Below are positions 37,952-46,243 of a stretch of DNA of 64,000 nt, piece by piece. The translations under genes and the position numbers were made by a program. The stretch comes from an uncultured Stenotrophomonas sp. (GTDB lineage: Bacteria; Pseudomonadota; Gammaproteobacteria; Xanthomonadales; Xanthomonadaceae), in the NCBI RefSeq assembly GCF_913778665.1, contig NZ_CAJYVQ010000008.1:124001-188000 (forward strand). The letters are read 5' to 3'. Each line of letters starts with the position of its first letter. Position 1 is the stretch's first letter. The notes beneath the pieces were generated by a model. It did no database searches, had not been told where the DNA came from, and worked only from the letters and a program-made list of their open reading frames with translations.

Positions 37952-38692
37952 TTAGCCCATGTACAGGCCACCATTGACCGGATAGTCGGCACCGGTCACG
38001 TACGAGGCTTCATCCGAGGCCAGCCAGGCGCACAGGCCGGCCACCTCCTCGGGGCGGCCGAGGCGGCGCACCGGTACCGAAGCCGCCAGCCGGTCCAGCA
38101 CGTCCGGCGGGAAGCTGCTGATCGCCTGGCTGGCGATGTAACCCGGCGACAGCGTGTTGACGGTGACGCCGCGCGAGGCGACTTCGGCGGCCAGCGCGCG
38201 GCTGAAACCGTGCATCGCGGCCTTGGCGGTGGCGTAGTTCACCTGGCCGATCTGGCCCTTGTGGGCGCTGACCGAGCCGATGTTGATGATGCGGCCCCAG
38301 CCCCGGGTGGCCATGCCATCGACCACCTGCTTGGTCAGGTTGAACAGCGAATTGAGGTTGGAGGCGATCACCGCGTTCCAGTCTTCCACCGTCATCTGCC
38401 GGAACAGCAGATCGCGGCTGCCGCCGGAATTGTTGACCAGCACGTCCACCTCGCCGACCTCGGCACGCACCTTGGCGAACGCGGCGCTGGTCGAGGCCCA
38501 GTCGGTGGCGTTGCCTTCCGAGGCGATGAAATCAAAGCCCTGCTCGCGCTGCTCGCGCAGCCAGTTGGCTTTGCGCGGCGAGTTCGGCGCGCAACCGGCA
38601 ACCACGGTGTGGCCGCTGCGGGCCAGGCTCTGGCAGATGGCAGTGCCGACACTGCCCATTCCACTGGTGACGTAAGCGATTCGAAGCGTCAT
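37952..38692 (-). CDS. phaB: Acetoacetyl-CoA reductase (SDR family)
   Basis: Short-chain dehydrogenase of 246 residues that would reduce acetoacetyl-CoA to (R)-3-hydroxybutyryl-CoA with NADPH. The cofactor loop is VTSGMGSVGTAI, followed by VLVNNSGG, and the catalytic Ser-Tyr-Lys is in IGSVSAHKGQIGQVNYATAK. LSPGYIA and the C-terminal YVTGADYPVNGGLYMG agree with PhaB/FabG-type enzymes. Overall it resembles PhaB more than FabG. No PHA synthase gene is seen here. It starts 25 nt after the CitMHS stop and so belongs to the same minus-strand transcript, which links it to carboxylate uptake. Confidence 0.88.
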   Translation of the reverse strand: MTLRIAYVTSGMGSVGTAICQSLARSGHTVVAGCAPNSPRKANWLREQREQGFDFIASEGNATDWASTSAAFAKVRAEVGEVDVLVNNSGGSRDLLFRQMTVEDWNAVIASNLNSLFNLTKQVVDGMATRGWGRIINIGSVSAHKGQIGQVNYATAKAAMHGFSRALAAEVASRGVTVNTLSPGYIASQAISSFPPDVLDRLAASVPVRRLGRPEEVAGLCAWLASDEASYVTGADYPVNGGLYMG

Positions 38693-38716
38693 TGCAGAAG
38701 GCTCCTTGGCAAAGGG

Positions 38717-40048
38717 TCAGGCGGCGAGGGGATACAGGCCAAACAGCAGGCTGCCGATCATCAGCAGCATCGAGATGGCGATGGCCCACTTCAGCGTGAA
38801 CTTCTGGTGGTCGGCGAATTCGACCTTGGCCAGGCCCACCAGCAGGTAAGTAGACGGCACCAGTGGGCTGAGCAGATGCACCGGCTGCCCGGCCAGCGAG
38901 GCGCGTGCCATTTCCACCGGAGTGATGCCGTAGTTGCTCGCCGCCTCGGACAGGATCGGCAGCACGCCGAAGTAGAACGCATCGTTGGACATGAAGAAGG
39001 TGAACGGCATCGATGCCACGGCGGTGATCACCGCCAGGTACGGGCCCCACGATTCCGGAATCACGGCGAGGAAGCTGTGCGACATCGCTTCGACCATGCC
39101 GGTGTTGTTGAGGATGCCGGTAAAGATGCCTGCGGCGAAGATCAGCGACACCACCGACAGCACGTTCCCGGCGTGGTTGACCACGCGGCGGCGCTGTTCG
39201 GCCAGGTTCGGGTAGTTGATCACCAGCGCGATGGCGAAGCCGACCATGAACAGCACCGGCATCGGCAGCACGCCGATGATCAGCGCGGTCATCAGCGCCA
39301 CGGTCAGCGCCAGGTTCACCCACAGCAGCTTCGGGCGCTTGATGTCTTCGGCGTCCTCCACGGTCGGCAGCGCATTGCTGTCATCGGACATGCTGCTGTC
39401 CATCCAGCTGCCACCCTTGGGCAGGGTCACCACGCCGAGGCGGCGGCGTTCCTTCAGCCCCAGGTACCAGGCCAGCAGCAGCACGCCGGCACAGGCGATC
39501 ACCATGGACGGGATCAGCGGCACGAACACATCCGCCGGGTCCACGTGCAGCGCGGTGGCCGCGCGTGCGGTCGGGCCGCCCCACGGGGTCAGGTTCATCA
39601 CGCCGCCGGCCAGGATGGTCACGCAGGTCATGTTCAGCGCGTTCATACCGAGGCGCTGGTACAGCGGCAGCATCGCCGAGACGGTGATCATGTAGGTGGT
39701 AGAGCCATCACCATCGAGCGAGATCAGCATCGCCAGCACCGCCGTGCCGAGCACGATCTTCATCGGATCGCCCTTGACGAAGCGCAGGATCACCCGCACC
39801 AGCGGGTCGAACAGGCCCGCATCGATCATCACGCCGAAGTACAGGATGGCGAACATCAGCATCACGCCGGTGGGCGCGATCTTCTTGATGCCTTCCAGCA
39901 TCATCTCGTCGATGCCGGCGCCGAACCCGCCGATCAGCGCGAACAGGATGGGGATGGTGATCAGGGCGACAAGCGGCGACAGGCGTTTGCTCATGATCAA
40001 GTACATGAACGTAATGACCATGCCAAAGCCGAGGATGCTCAGCATCAT
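38717..40048 (-). CDS. CitMHS family citrate:metal/H+ symporter
   Basis: A 443-residue inner-membrane transporter with about 12 hydrophobic helices. FGMVITFMYLIMSKRLSPLV at the start, ISLDGDGSTTYMITVSAMLP and ILAGGVMNLTPWGGPTARA are conserved CitMHS segments. Members import citrate complexed with Mg2+ or Ca2+, driven by protons. A soluble acidic loop is present near residue 220. The gene follows a porin gene and precedes phaB on the minus strand. Divergent from them is a two-component system with its own binding protein, which probably senses the same substrate. Confidence 0.92.
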   Translation of the reverse strand: MMLSILGFGMVITFMYLIMSKRLSPLVALITIPILFALIGGFGAGIDEMMLEGIKKIAPTGVMLMFAILYFGVMIDAGLFDPLVRVILRFVKGDPMKIVLGTAVLAMLISLDGDGSTTYMITVSAMLPLYQRLGMNALNMTCVTILAGGVMNLTPWGGPTARAATALHVDPADVFVPLIPSMVIACAGVLLLAWYLGLKERRRLGVVTLPKGGSWMDSSMSDDSNALPTVEDAEDIKRPKLLWVNLALTVALMTALIIGVLPMPVLFMVGFAIALVINYPNLAEQRRRVVNHAGNVLSVVSLIFAAGIFTGILNNTGMVEAMSHSFLAVIPESWGPYLAVITAVASMPFTFFMSNDAFYFGVLPILSEAASNYGITPVEMARASLAGQPVHLLSPLVPSTYLLVGLAKVEFADHQKFTLKWAIAISMLLMIGSLLFGLYPLAA

Positions 40049-40120
40049 CTGCGGACTCCTTGCGAAAACAGGACGTGGGGGAGTGGAAGGGCCCCGGGCG
40101 GCGTGCCCGGGAATCCGGGC

Positions 40121-41296
40121 TTAGAAGTCGTACTGCAGGCGGCCGGTGACCGCGCGCGTGCGATCCACCGTCACCCCGGCCAGGCGGTCGCGGTTGCGGC
40201 TTTCGATGACATTGAGCATGAAGCGCAGGTTGTCGCGCAGGTACCAGTTGCCGCCCAGCGTCCAGGATCCGGTGCTGCTACGGCGCAGGTCAGGCGCGCC
40301 ATCGAGATGCTGCGCGCCCCACATCTGGTCATAGCGCAGCGCTACTTCGAAGGCACCGGCCTTGTGGCGGATGTCCTTGATCCGTGCGAAACGGCCGGTC
40401 TTGCGGTCATAGGCGCGGCTTTCGCCGGTGACGAACCAGCTGACCATGCCGTAGGCGGCCATCACGTCGCCACGCTGCGCGCCGTCATCGAAGGTGGCAC
40501 CGCTGAACTCGCCCTGCCACGACAGCGGGCCGCGCACCTGCGCGTACTCCAGCGACCACTTGTTGACGTCGGTATCGCGGCCGGCGGAGAAGTCGACCAG
40601 GGTCAGGCGGCTGTTGTCGGACAGGTGGCCGGCCGGGCGCGGGCGGATCTTCAGGCCCGGCACGCCATTTGCGCCGGGGTTGTCATAGGCCTCGCGGGCC
40701 AGCGACAGGCCCAGGTGCAGCACGTCGCCATCGCTGGGAGAGGGCGCCCAGGTGACGCGGCCACCAGCGGCGCGGCCCTTCACCTGCCAGGCATCGATGC
40801 TCTCCAGGCTGTAGACGCTGGCCGCCCAGGTGAAGTCCCCCGGATTGGTTTGCCACGACGCGCCCAAACGGTACAGCGGCGCCAGCGTGGTGCCGGCGTT
40901 GCCGCGCTCCAGGAAGCTGCCGTAGTTGGAGCTGGTGCGGTCATCCAGCGAGAAATACTGCTTGAACTGGCCGACCGTCAGCTTGCCGGCCTTGCCGAAG
41001 CTGCGGCTGAGGTAGACGTCCTTGGCCTCGACGCGGTCGCCGGAGAAGTCCGCTTCGGCCTTGTAGTCGACCACGAAGAACTTGCCGGATACGTCGACCC
41101 AGGCGCGGCGGATCTCGGTATCGTCCTTGTTCGGCGTGCCACGGTTGTCGTTGTCGAAGGTGGCGAAGTCCAGGTGCAGGCGCCCCCCCAGGGTGGCGGT
41201 GACCGGACGGTCGTCTTCGGCAGCGAAGGCCGGCGCCGACAAGGCTGCCAGCGCCATCATGGCGACAGGACGCCGCCAGGCAAACGTGAATTCCAC
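40121..41296 (-). CDS. OprO/OprP family outer-membrane porin
   Basis: A 391-residue outer-membrane barrel with a signal peptide (about 25 residues, ending AFA-AED). ATLGGRLHLDFATFDNDN, the segment RRAWVDVSGKFFVVDYKAEAD and the C-terminal aromatic LQYDF match the phosphate-selective porin O/P family. Many members carry other anions, and the neighbours suggest citrate or a similar carboxylate. ATG 41296 gives a long n-region; ATG 41260 is an alternative. It is the first gene of the porin-CitMHS-phaB transcript and divergent from the response regulator, with 186 bp between starts. Confidence 0.88.
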   Translation of the reverse strand: MEFTFAWRRPVAMMALAALSAPAFAAEDDRPVTATLGGRLHLDFATFDNDNRGTPNKDDTEIRRAWVDVSGKFFVVDYKAEADFSGDRVEAKDVYLSRSFGKAGKLTVGQFKQYFSLDDRTSSNYGSFLERGNAGTTLAPLYRLGASWQTNPGDFTWAASVYSLESIDAWQVKGRAAGGRVTWAPSPSDGDVLHLGLSLAREAYDNPGANGVPGLKIRPRPAGHLSDNSRLTLVDFSAGRDTDVNKWSLEYAQVRGPLSWQGEFSGATFDDGAQRGDVMAAYGMVSWFVTGESRAYDRKTGRFARIKDIRHKAGAFEVALRYDQMWGAQHLDGAPDLRRSSTGSWTLGGNWYLRDNLRFMLNVIESRNRDRLAGVTVDRTRAVTGRLQYDF

Positions 41297-41482
41297 AAAC
41301 CCTCCCAGGTGCGCGCCAGGCGCGCGGCAATCGTGGGCACCGGACGGTGCGCGGCCGCAGTCTGGGTCGCCGTAGCTGTCATCGTCCTGTCAACGGTTTG
41401 TGCGGTGCAGCGTAAACCAGTGCCCGGCGGGCGGACCGTGCGCCATGCGGTAGCATTCGCTTCCCCTCCCACCGTTGTGCCC

Positions 41483-42172
41483 ATGCGCCTGTTGCTGGTC
41501 GAAGACAACCCGGACCTGGCCGATGCGATCATCCGTCGCATGCGTCGCAGCGGGCATGCGGTGGACTGGCAGGCCGATGGCCTGGCCGCCGCCAGCGTGC
41601 TGCGCTACCAGAGCTTCGACCTGGTGGTACTGGATATCGGCTTGCCCAAACTCGATGGCCTGCGCGTGCTGGCCGGTATGCGCGAGCGCGGCGACAGCAC
41701 GCCGGTACTGATGCTGACCGCACGTGACGGCATTGAAGATCGCGTGCAGGCGCTGGATGTCGGCGCCGACGACTATCTGGGCAAGCCGTTCGATTTCCGC
41801 GAATTCGAAGCGCGCTGCCGTGTGCTGCTGCGGCGCGCGCGTGGCCAGGCCAGCGAAGTGGTGCAGATCGGCGGCTTCCAGTTCGACAACGCCGCGCACC
41901 GGGTCAGCCTCGATGGCGAGGCGATCGAGCTGCCCAACCGGGAGTACCGCCTGCTGGAAATCCTGGTCGGGCGCCTGGGCCAGGTGGTGGGTAAGGACGA
42001 GATCGGCAACGGCCTGTTCGGCTTCGATGACGAAGCCGGGCCGAATGCCATCGAGCTGTATGTCGGGCGCCTGCGCAGGAAGCTGGCCGGTGCGCCGCTG
42101 CGCATCACCACCGTGCGCGGCGTTGGCTATCTGCTGGAAGCCAGCGACGGCAGCGCCGACGCCGATGGCTGA
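41483..42172 (+). CDS. OmpR-type response regulator, TctD-like
   Basis: A 229-residue regulator with a receiver domain (phosphoacceptor Asp51 in VVLDIGLPKLDG; Lys in LGKPFDF) and a C-terminal winged helix (about residues 130-220, with VGRLRRKL and TTVRGVGYLLE). It resembles TctD, which controls tricarboxylate uptake in Salmonella. The ATG at 41483 starts the receiver exactly; the very long open frame upstream crosses several antisense genes and is not coding. It overlaps the kinase gene by 8 bp. Its probable targets are the divergent porin-CitMHS-phaB genes. Confidence 0.93.
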   Translation: MRLLLVEDNPDLADAIIRRMRRSGHAVDWQADGLAAASVLRYQSFDLVVLDIGLPKLDGLRVLAGMRERGDSTPVLMLTARDGIEDRVQALDVGADDYLGKPFDFREFEARCRVLLRRARGQASEVVQIGGFQFDNAAHRVSLDGEAIELPNREYRLLEILVGRLGQVVGKDEIGNGLFGFDDEAGPNAIELYVGRLRRKLAGAPLRITTVRGVGYLLEASDGSADADG

Positions 42173-43556
42173 CGCGCGCGCTGCGACTGCGGCACCGGGT
42201 TCACTGCGGCGCACGCTGTTGTTGTACCTCGGTGCATTGCTGGCGGTGTTCGCGGTGGCACTGTTGTTCGCCGCGCGCGACTACGGCCAGCGCGCAGCAA
42301 ACCGCTCCTACGATCACCTGCTGGTGTCCTCGGCGCTGTCCATCGCCGATTCGGTGGCGCTGGTCGACGGCCAGTGGCAGGTCGATCTGCCGTACGCGGC
42401 GCTGGATCTGCTGGCGATGGCCCCGGAAGATCGCGTGTTCTATCGGGTCGCCGACAACCGCGGCGGCCTGATCACCGGTTATGGCGATCTGCCGGCGCCG
42501 CCGCGTCGGCCCGGTACGCAGCCGCAGCTGTTCGATGCCGCCTACAGCGGTGAGACGGTGCGCTTTGTGGTGGTCAGCCGCAGCTTCGCTGCTGCCTCGG
42601 CGCAGGGCGAGGTGCAGGTGCAGGTCGGCCAGACCCGGCGTGCGCGCGAAGCCGTCGCACAGGACATGGTCAATCGCGCGCTGCTGGCGATTGGGGTGCT
42701 GTCTGGCCTGCTGCTGGCGCTGGTGGCGTTCGGCGTGCATCGCGCGTTCCGGCCGCTGGTGCGGGTTGAGCGCGAGCTGTCGCGGCGCGAACCGTCCGAC
42801 CTGAAGCCGCTGGACGCGCGCGTGCCGCGCGAGATGGACCAGATGGTGGCTGCACTGAACCGCTTCATGGAGCGCTTGTCCAGCAGCAATGAAACGCTGC
42901 GCGCGTTCATGGCCGAGGCCGCGCACCAGATGCGCACGCCGCTGGCGGCACTGCGCGCGCAGGCGCAGCTGGCACTGGATGATGATGATCCGGACGACAT
43001 GCGCCGCAGCCTGCAGGCGATCGAGCGCAACGCCACCCATATGAGCCGCCTGCTCAACCAGCTGCTCAGCGACGCCAGCGTGATTCATCGTTCGCACCTG
43101 CAGCGCTTTGCCGCGGTGGACCTGGCCGAGACCGTGCACCAGGCCTTGCATGAAGCCCTGCCGCAGGCCGGCCCGGCACCGCGCGTGCAGCTGGCGATGA
43201 CCGCCGAGCCGGTGCAGGTGCACGGCGACGCGCTGCTGCTGCGCGAGGCGATCAAGAACCTGGTCGACAACGCGCTGAAGTATGGCGGCGACGGCCCCTT
43301 GCAGATCGCATTGACCGCCGAGGGCGGGCAGGCGGTGCTGACCATCGCCGACCATGGCGCGGGCATCGCGCCTGCCGATGCCGAACGCGTGTTCGAACGC
43401 TTCGCGCGTGGCGAGGGGGCACCCTCTGGCGGTGCCGGGCTCGGCCTGGCCATCGTCAAGCGCGTGGTCGACAGCCACGGCGGCCGCATTGATCTGAGCA
43501 ACCGCCCGCAGGGCGGCCTGGTCGCCACCATCCGCCTGCCCCGGAGCAGTTCATGA
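42165..43556 (+). CDS. Sensor histidine kinase, TctE-like
   Basis: A 463-residue inner-membrane kinase with two transmembrane helices (about residues 17-38 and 170-190) bracketing a TctE-type periplasmic domain. A HAMP-like linker follows, then a HisKA domain with His254 in AEAAHQMRTPLAAL and a HATPase with IKNLVDNALKYG, ADHGAGIAP and GGAGLGLAIVKRVV. It overlaps the response regulator gene at its start and the binding-protein gene (ATGA) at its end, so the three are coupled. The signal is probably a carboxylate, possibly delivered by that binding protein. Confidence 0.93.
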   Translation: MADARAATAAPGSLRRTLLLYLGALLAVFAVALLFAARDYGQRAANRSYDHLLVSSALSIADSVALVDGQWQVDLPYAALDLLAMAPEDRVFYRVADNRGGLITGYGDLPAPPRRPGTQPQLFDAAYSGETVRFVVVSRSFAAASAQGEVQVQVGQTRRAREAVAQDMVNRALLAIGVLSGLLLALVAFGVHRAFRPLVRVERELSRREPSDLKPLDARVPREMDQMVAALNRFMERLSSSNETLRAFMAEAAHQMRTPLAALRAQAQLALDDDDPDDMRRSLQAIERNATHMSRLLNQLLSDASVIHRSHLQRFAAVDLAETVHQALHEALPQAGPAPRVQLAMTAEPVQVHGDALLLREAIKNLVDNALKYGGDGPLQIALTAEGGQAVLTIADHGAGIAPADAERVFERFARGEGAPSGGAGLGLAIVKRVVDSHGGRIDLSNRPQGGLVATIRLPRSSS

Positions 43557-44608
43557 TCCGCCTGCTTGCTGCCGTCGTCATCCTGCTGTTGGCGTTGCCG
43601 GTGCTGGCCGCGCCGGGCGACGTGCGCCGCTTCCCGGCGCAGGGGGCCGCGACGGCGCAGTTGCGCATCCACGGCACCACCGACATCGAAGTGTTCGCAG
43701 TGGTGATCGCCGATTACCAGCGCCTGCATCCCGGCACCGAGGTGGTGTACGAGGACATCATCACCCAGGACCTGTACACGCGTTACCTGCATGACCGTGC
43801 CGGGCCGGCGTCGCCGGACCTGCTGATCTCGAGTGGCATGGACCTGCAGACCAAGCTGGTCAACGATGGCCATGCGTTGCCACATCGCTCGGCGCAGACC
43901 GCCGCGTTGCCGGCCTGGGCGCAGTGGCGCAGCGAGGCCTTCGGCATCAGCTACGAGCCGGTGGTGATGGTCTACAACACCCGTGCGCTGAGCGCAGCGA
44001 AGGTGCCGCACACGCGCCGACAACTGCTGGACCTGCTGCGCGCGGAAGGCACGCCGTTGCGCGGCAGGGTCGGCACCTACGATATCGAACGCAGCAGCGT
44101 GGGTTACCTGCTGGCGACCCAGGATGCCCAGCGCGGCAGCATCGCCGGCGCGCTGCTGGGCGCACTCGGCGATAACGACGTGGTGCGCGAGGAGCGCACC
44201 GGCGTGCTGCTGGACAAGGTGACCAGTGGCCAGCTGTCGCTGGTCTACAACGTACTGGGGTCCTACGCGCAGGCGCGCATCGACGCCGGTGCGCCACTGG
44301 CCATCGTCGAGCCCGAGGACTACACGCTGGTGGTGCTGCGTACCGCAGTGATTCCGCGCACCGGCCCGCACCCGGAAGAAGCCCGGCGCTTCCTCGACTA
44401 CCTGCTGTCAGCGCGGGGCCAGCAGGTGCTTTCACGCGAGGCACGGCTGATGCCGATCGTGACCGGCAACGCGCGCGGCGACGACGCCCCCGGCCGCAGC
44501 CGCCGCCCGATCCAGCTCGGCCCCGGCCTGCTGGTGTACCTGGACGCACTCAAGCGCCGCCAGTTCCTCGACGCCTGGCGCAGCAGCGTGGAGCCGGCAG
44601 GGCGCTGA
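43553..44608 (+). CDS. Periplasmic substrate-binding protein coupled to the TctDE-like system
   Basis: A 351-residue extracellular solute-binding protein (type 2 fold) with signal peptide (residues 1-19, ending VLA-AP). Conserved parts are HGTTDIEVFAVVIADYQRLH, VVYEDIITQDLY, SSGMDLQTKLVNDG and SYEPVVMVYNTRAL. The domain resembles the AfuA/FbpA-like class more than the TctC class. No ABC permease or ATPase gene is nearby, and it is translationally coupled to a sensor kinase. I infer that it is a signalling accessory that feeds the kinase, and not an ABC transporter component. Confidence 0.88.
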   Translation: MIRLLAAVVILLLALPVLAAPGDVRRFPAQGAATAQLRIHGTTDIEVFAVVIADYQRLHPGTEVVYEDIITQDLYTRYLHDRAGPASPDLLISSGMDLQTKLVNDGHALPHRSAQTAALPAWAQWRSEAFGISYEPVVMVYNTRALSAAKVPHTRRQLLDLLRAEGTPLRGRVGTYDIERSSVGYLLATQDAQRGSIAGALLGALGDNDVVREERTGVLLDKVTSGQLSLVYNVLGSYAQARIDAGAPLAIVEPEDYTLVVLRTAVIPRTGPHPEEARRFLDYLLSARGQQVLSREARLMPIVTGNARGDDAPGRSRRPIQLGPGLLVYLDALKRRQFLDAWRSSVEPAGR

Positions 44609-44656
44609 TGCCCTGGCAGCGCCGGCCAATGCCCAGCGTAGGCCGTTTGCTGCCCG

Positions 44657-44662
44657 TACAAT
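44657..44662 (+). promoter_or_regulatory. Candidate -10 element of the LuxR-type response regulator gene
   Basis: TACAAT, then 6 nt, then the ATG at 44669: leaderless spacing. The preceding gene ends 48 nt upstream. Confidence 0.5.
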
Positions 44663-44668
44663 GGCCGC

Positions 44669-45325
44669 ATGAGCGAATACACCATCCTGATCGCTGACGA
44701 CCACCCGCTGCTGCGTTCGGCGGTGGTGCAGTCATTGCGGCAGAGCCTGCCGCTGGCGCAGGTGCGCGAGGTCGCCAGCGCCGAAGCACTGGCTGCGGCG
44801 CTGGACGCACAGCCCGATGTGGATCTGGTGCTGCTCGACCTGACCATGCCCGGCGCACACGGTTTCTCAGCGCTGCTGCACGTGCGCGGTTCGCACCCGG
44901 ACATCCCGGTGGTGATCCTGTCGTCCAACGATCATCCGCGGGTGATCCGTCGTGCCCAGCAATTCGGCGCCGCCGGTTTCATCCCGAAGTCGGCCCCGGC
45001 CGAAACCATCGGCGAGGCGGTGCAGGCGGTACTCGATGGTGGCCTGTGGTTCCCGGCGATGGCCGCCGAGCGCTCCGAGGCCGACGCGCTGCTGGCCAGC
45101 CGCCTGGCGCAGCTGACGCCGCAGCAGTTCCGGGTGCTGCTGTGCCTGGCCGATGGCCTGCTCAACAAGCAGATTGCCTATGAGCTGGGCTTGGCCGAGA
45201 ACACGGTGAAGGTGCATGTCACCGCGATCCTGAAGAAGCTCGAATGCCACAGCCGCACGCAGGCGGCAGTGCTGGTGAAGGCGCTGGAGCCCGAAGGCGA
45301 TGCGCGCGCTGGGATGGATGGCTGA
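44669..45325 (+). CDS. LuxR/NarL-type response regulator
   Basis: A 218-residue regulator with a receiver domain (Asp57 in VLLDLTMPGAHGFS; Lys in FIPKSAP) and a C-terminal LuxR helix-turn-helix (about residues 150-205, LTPQQFRVLLCLADGLLNKQ, AENTVKVHVTAILKKL). It resembles AgmR/ErdR-type regulators. The likely partner is the hybrid kinase encoded on the other strand at 46244-48892, with one unrelated gene between them. Probable targets are the porin, dctA and perhaps malic enzyme genes beyond the kinase. Pairing and targets are inferred from position. Confidence 0.9.
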   Translation: MSEYTILIADDHPLLRSAVVQSLRQSLPLAQVREVASAEALAAALDAQPDVDLVLLDLTMPGAHGFSALLHVRGSHPDIPVVILSSNDHPRVIRRAQQFGAAGFIPKSAPAETIGEAVQAVLDGGLWFPAMAAERSEADALLASRLAQLTPQQFRVLLCLADGLLNKQIAYELGLAENTVKVHVTAILKKLECHSRTQAAVLVKALEPEGDARAGMDG

Positions 45326-45388
45326 TCGCGGCAAGGCATTGAATTGACTCGTTAACAGGTCGTTGTTGATTCTGTTCCGCTTCCTCGA

Positions 45389-46057
45389 TCAGTTTCCGCT
45401 GATCGAATTCAGTTCCGGATCGGTAGAGAACATGAATCTGTTCTCGAATTCCGCGCCCAGACCCACGGATGTTTCGACGTAGCCGTATGTGGGAGACGAT
45501 CGGTCTGACGCCAACCTCTGGCCCCATGCCTGGTGATCGGCATTGCTTCTGGCTCGAGCGATGCCAATGCATATGCTCAGGCCGCACGCGAGGCGCTCAA
45601 GAACCGCGTTCTGACCCATTGCGCGGGTTAAAGATGATCGATAGTGCCTGGTCAGGTCCTGCGCATCAGGGCTGGATGCTGCGTCGATGGTCATGCGTTC
45701 GATTGCTTCAGAGGTACTACGGCTGGACCGCAGAAGGTCTTCAGCAGTCTGGCTTGAGATGCCTCCATTTGCCATGAATCCAGATTCGGCCTGGAGGTGC
45801 TCGGATGTGCGTTCAATACGATTCATGACCAATGCCGATGCGCTTTGGTTCGAAGATGTGCGGCCACGCGGATTGGCTGACTCGGATATGTCTGGATGAC
45901 GCTGGCTGGTGCTGCTTTCTTCTGTCGTTCTCTGTTGATTCCCGTCTGCTGCCGGTGATTTTCCATCGATGCATCCGCTGCAGCAAAGGCCGAGAAGCGC
46001 CGCCGCGATCGGGCGGAAGTATCTTGCAATTGCAGGAGATGCGGGAGAAACGGGCAC
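45389..46057 (-). CDS. Orphan exported (lipo)protein of unknown function
   Basis: A 222-residue protein read from a GTG at 46057, which has AGAGG 8 nt upstream; the frame is open to an ATG at 46138, which would spoil the signal. The N-terminus has a hydrophobic stretch ending in LLGLCCSGC, a lipobox-like site with an atypical Cys at -3. The rest is polar and Ser/Thr/Arg-rich without recognisable domain, including IERTSEHLQAESGF and VGLGAEFENRFMF. The region is clearly AT-richer than its neighbours and uses codons such as TCA, AGA and AAT more often. It sits between a response regulator and its probable kinase, which suggests insertion by transfer. Confidence 0.6.
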   Translation of the reverse strand: MPVSPASPAIARYFRPIAAALLGLCCSGCIDGKSPAADGNQQRTTEESSTSQRHPDISESANPRGRTSSNQSASALVMNRIERTSEHLQAESGFMANGGISSQTAEDLLRSSRSTSEAIERMTIDAASSPDAQDLTRHYRSSLTRAMGQNAVLERLACGLSICIGIARARSNADHQAWGQRLASDRSSPTYGYVETSVGLGAEFENRFMFSTDPELNSISGN

Positions 46058-46243
46058 GATCAATGCCTCTGGTCTGGCTGGCCGATTGGCCCGGTCATGC
46101 AATCTTCCGATCTTCAGCAACGGTGGTAAGTAGGGCAATTACTCGTCTGTTGTTCAGACTATGCCCATCCTCTGTTCATGGGTGGACCGCTTTTCAGCCT
46201 CCCCTCAAAGAGCGGCCGATGGTCCTCGCGGGGTGCAGCACCT

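Noticed and set aside
37493-41482. Open frame extending over 1300 codons upstream of the TctD-like regulator
   Set aside because: It runs antisense through the CitMHS, porin and reductase genes, whose protein sequences are clearly real. The regulator's receiver domain begins exactly at ATG 41483.
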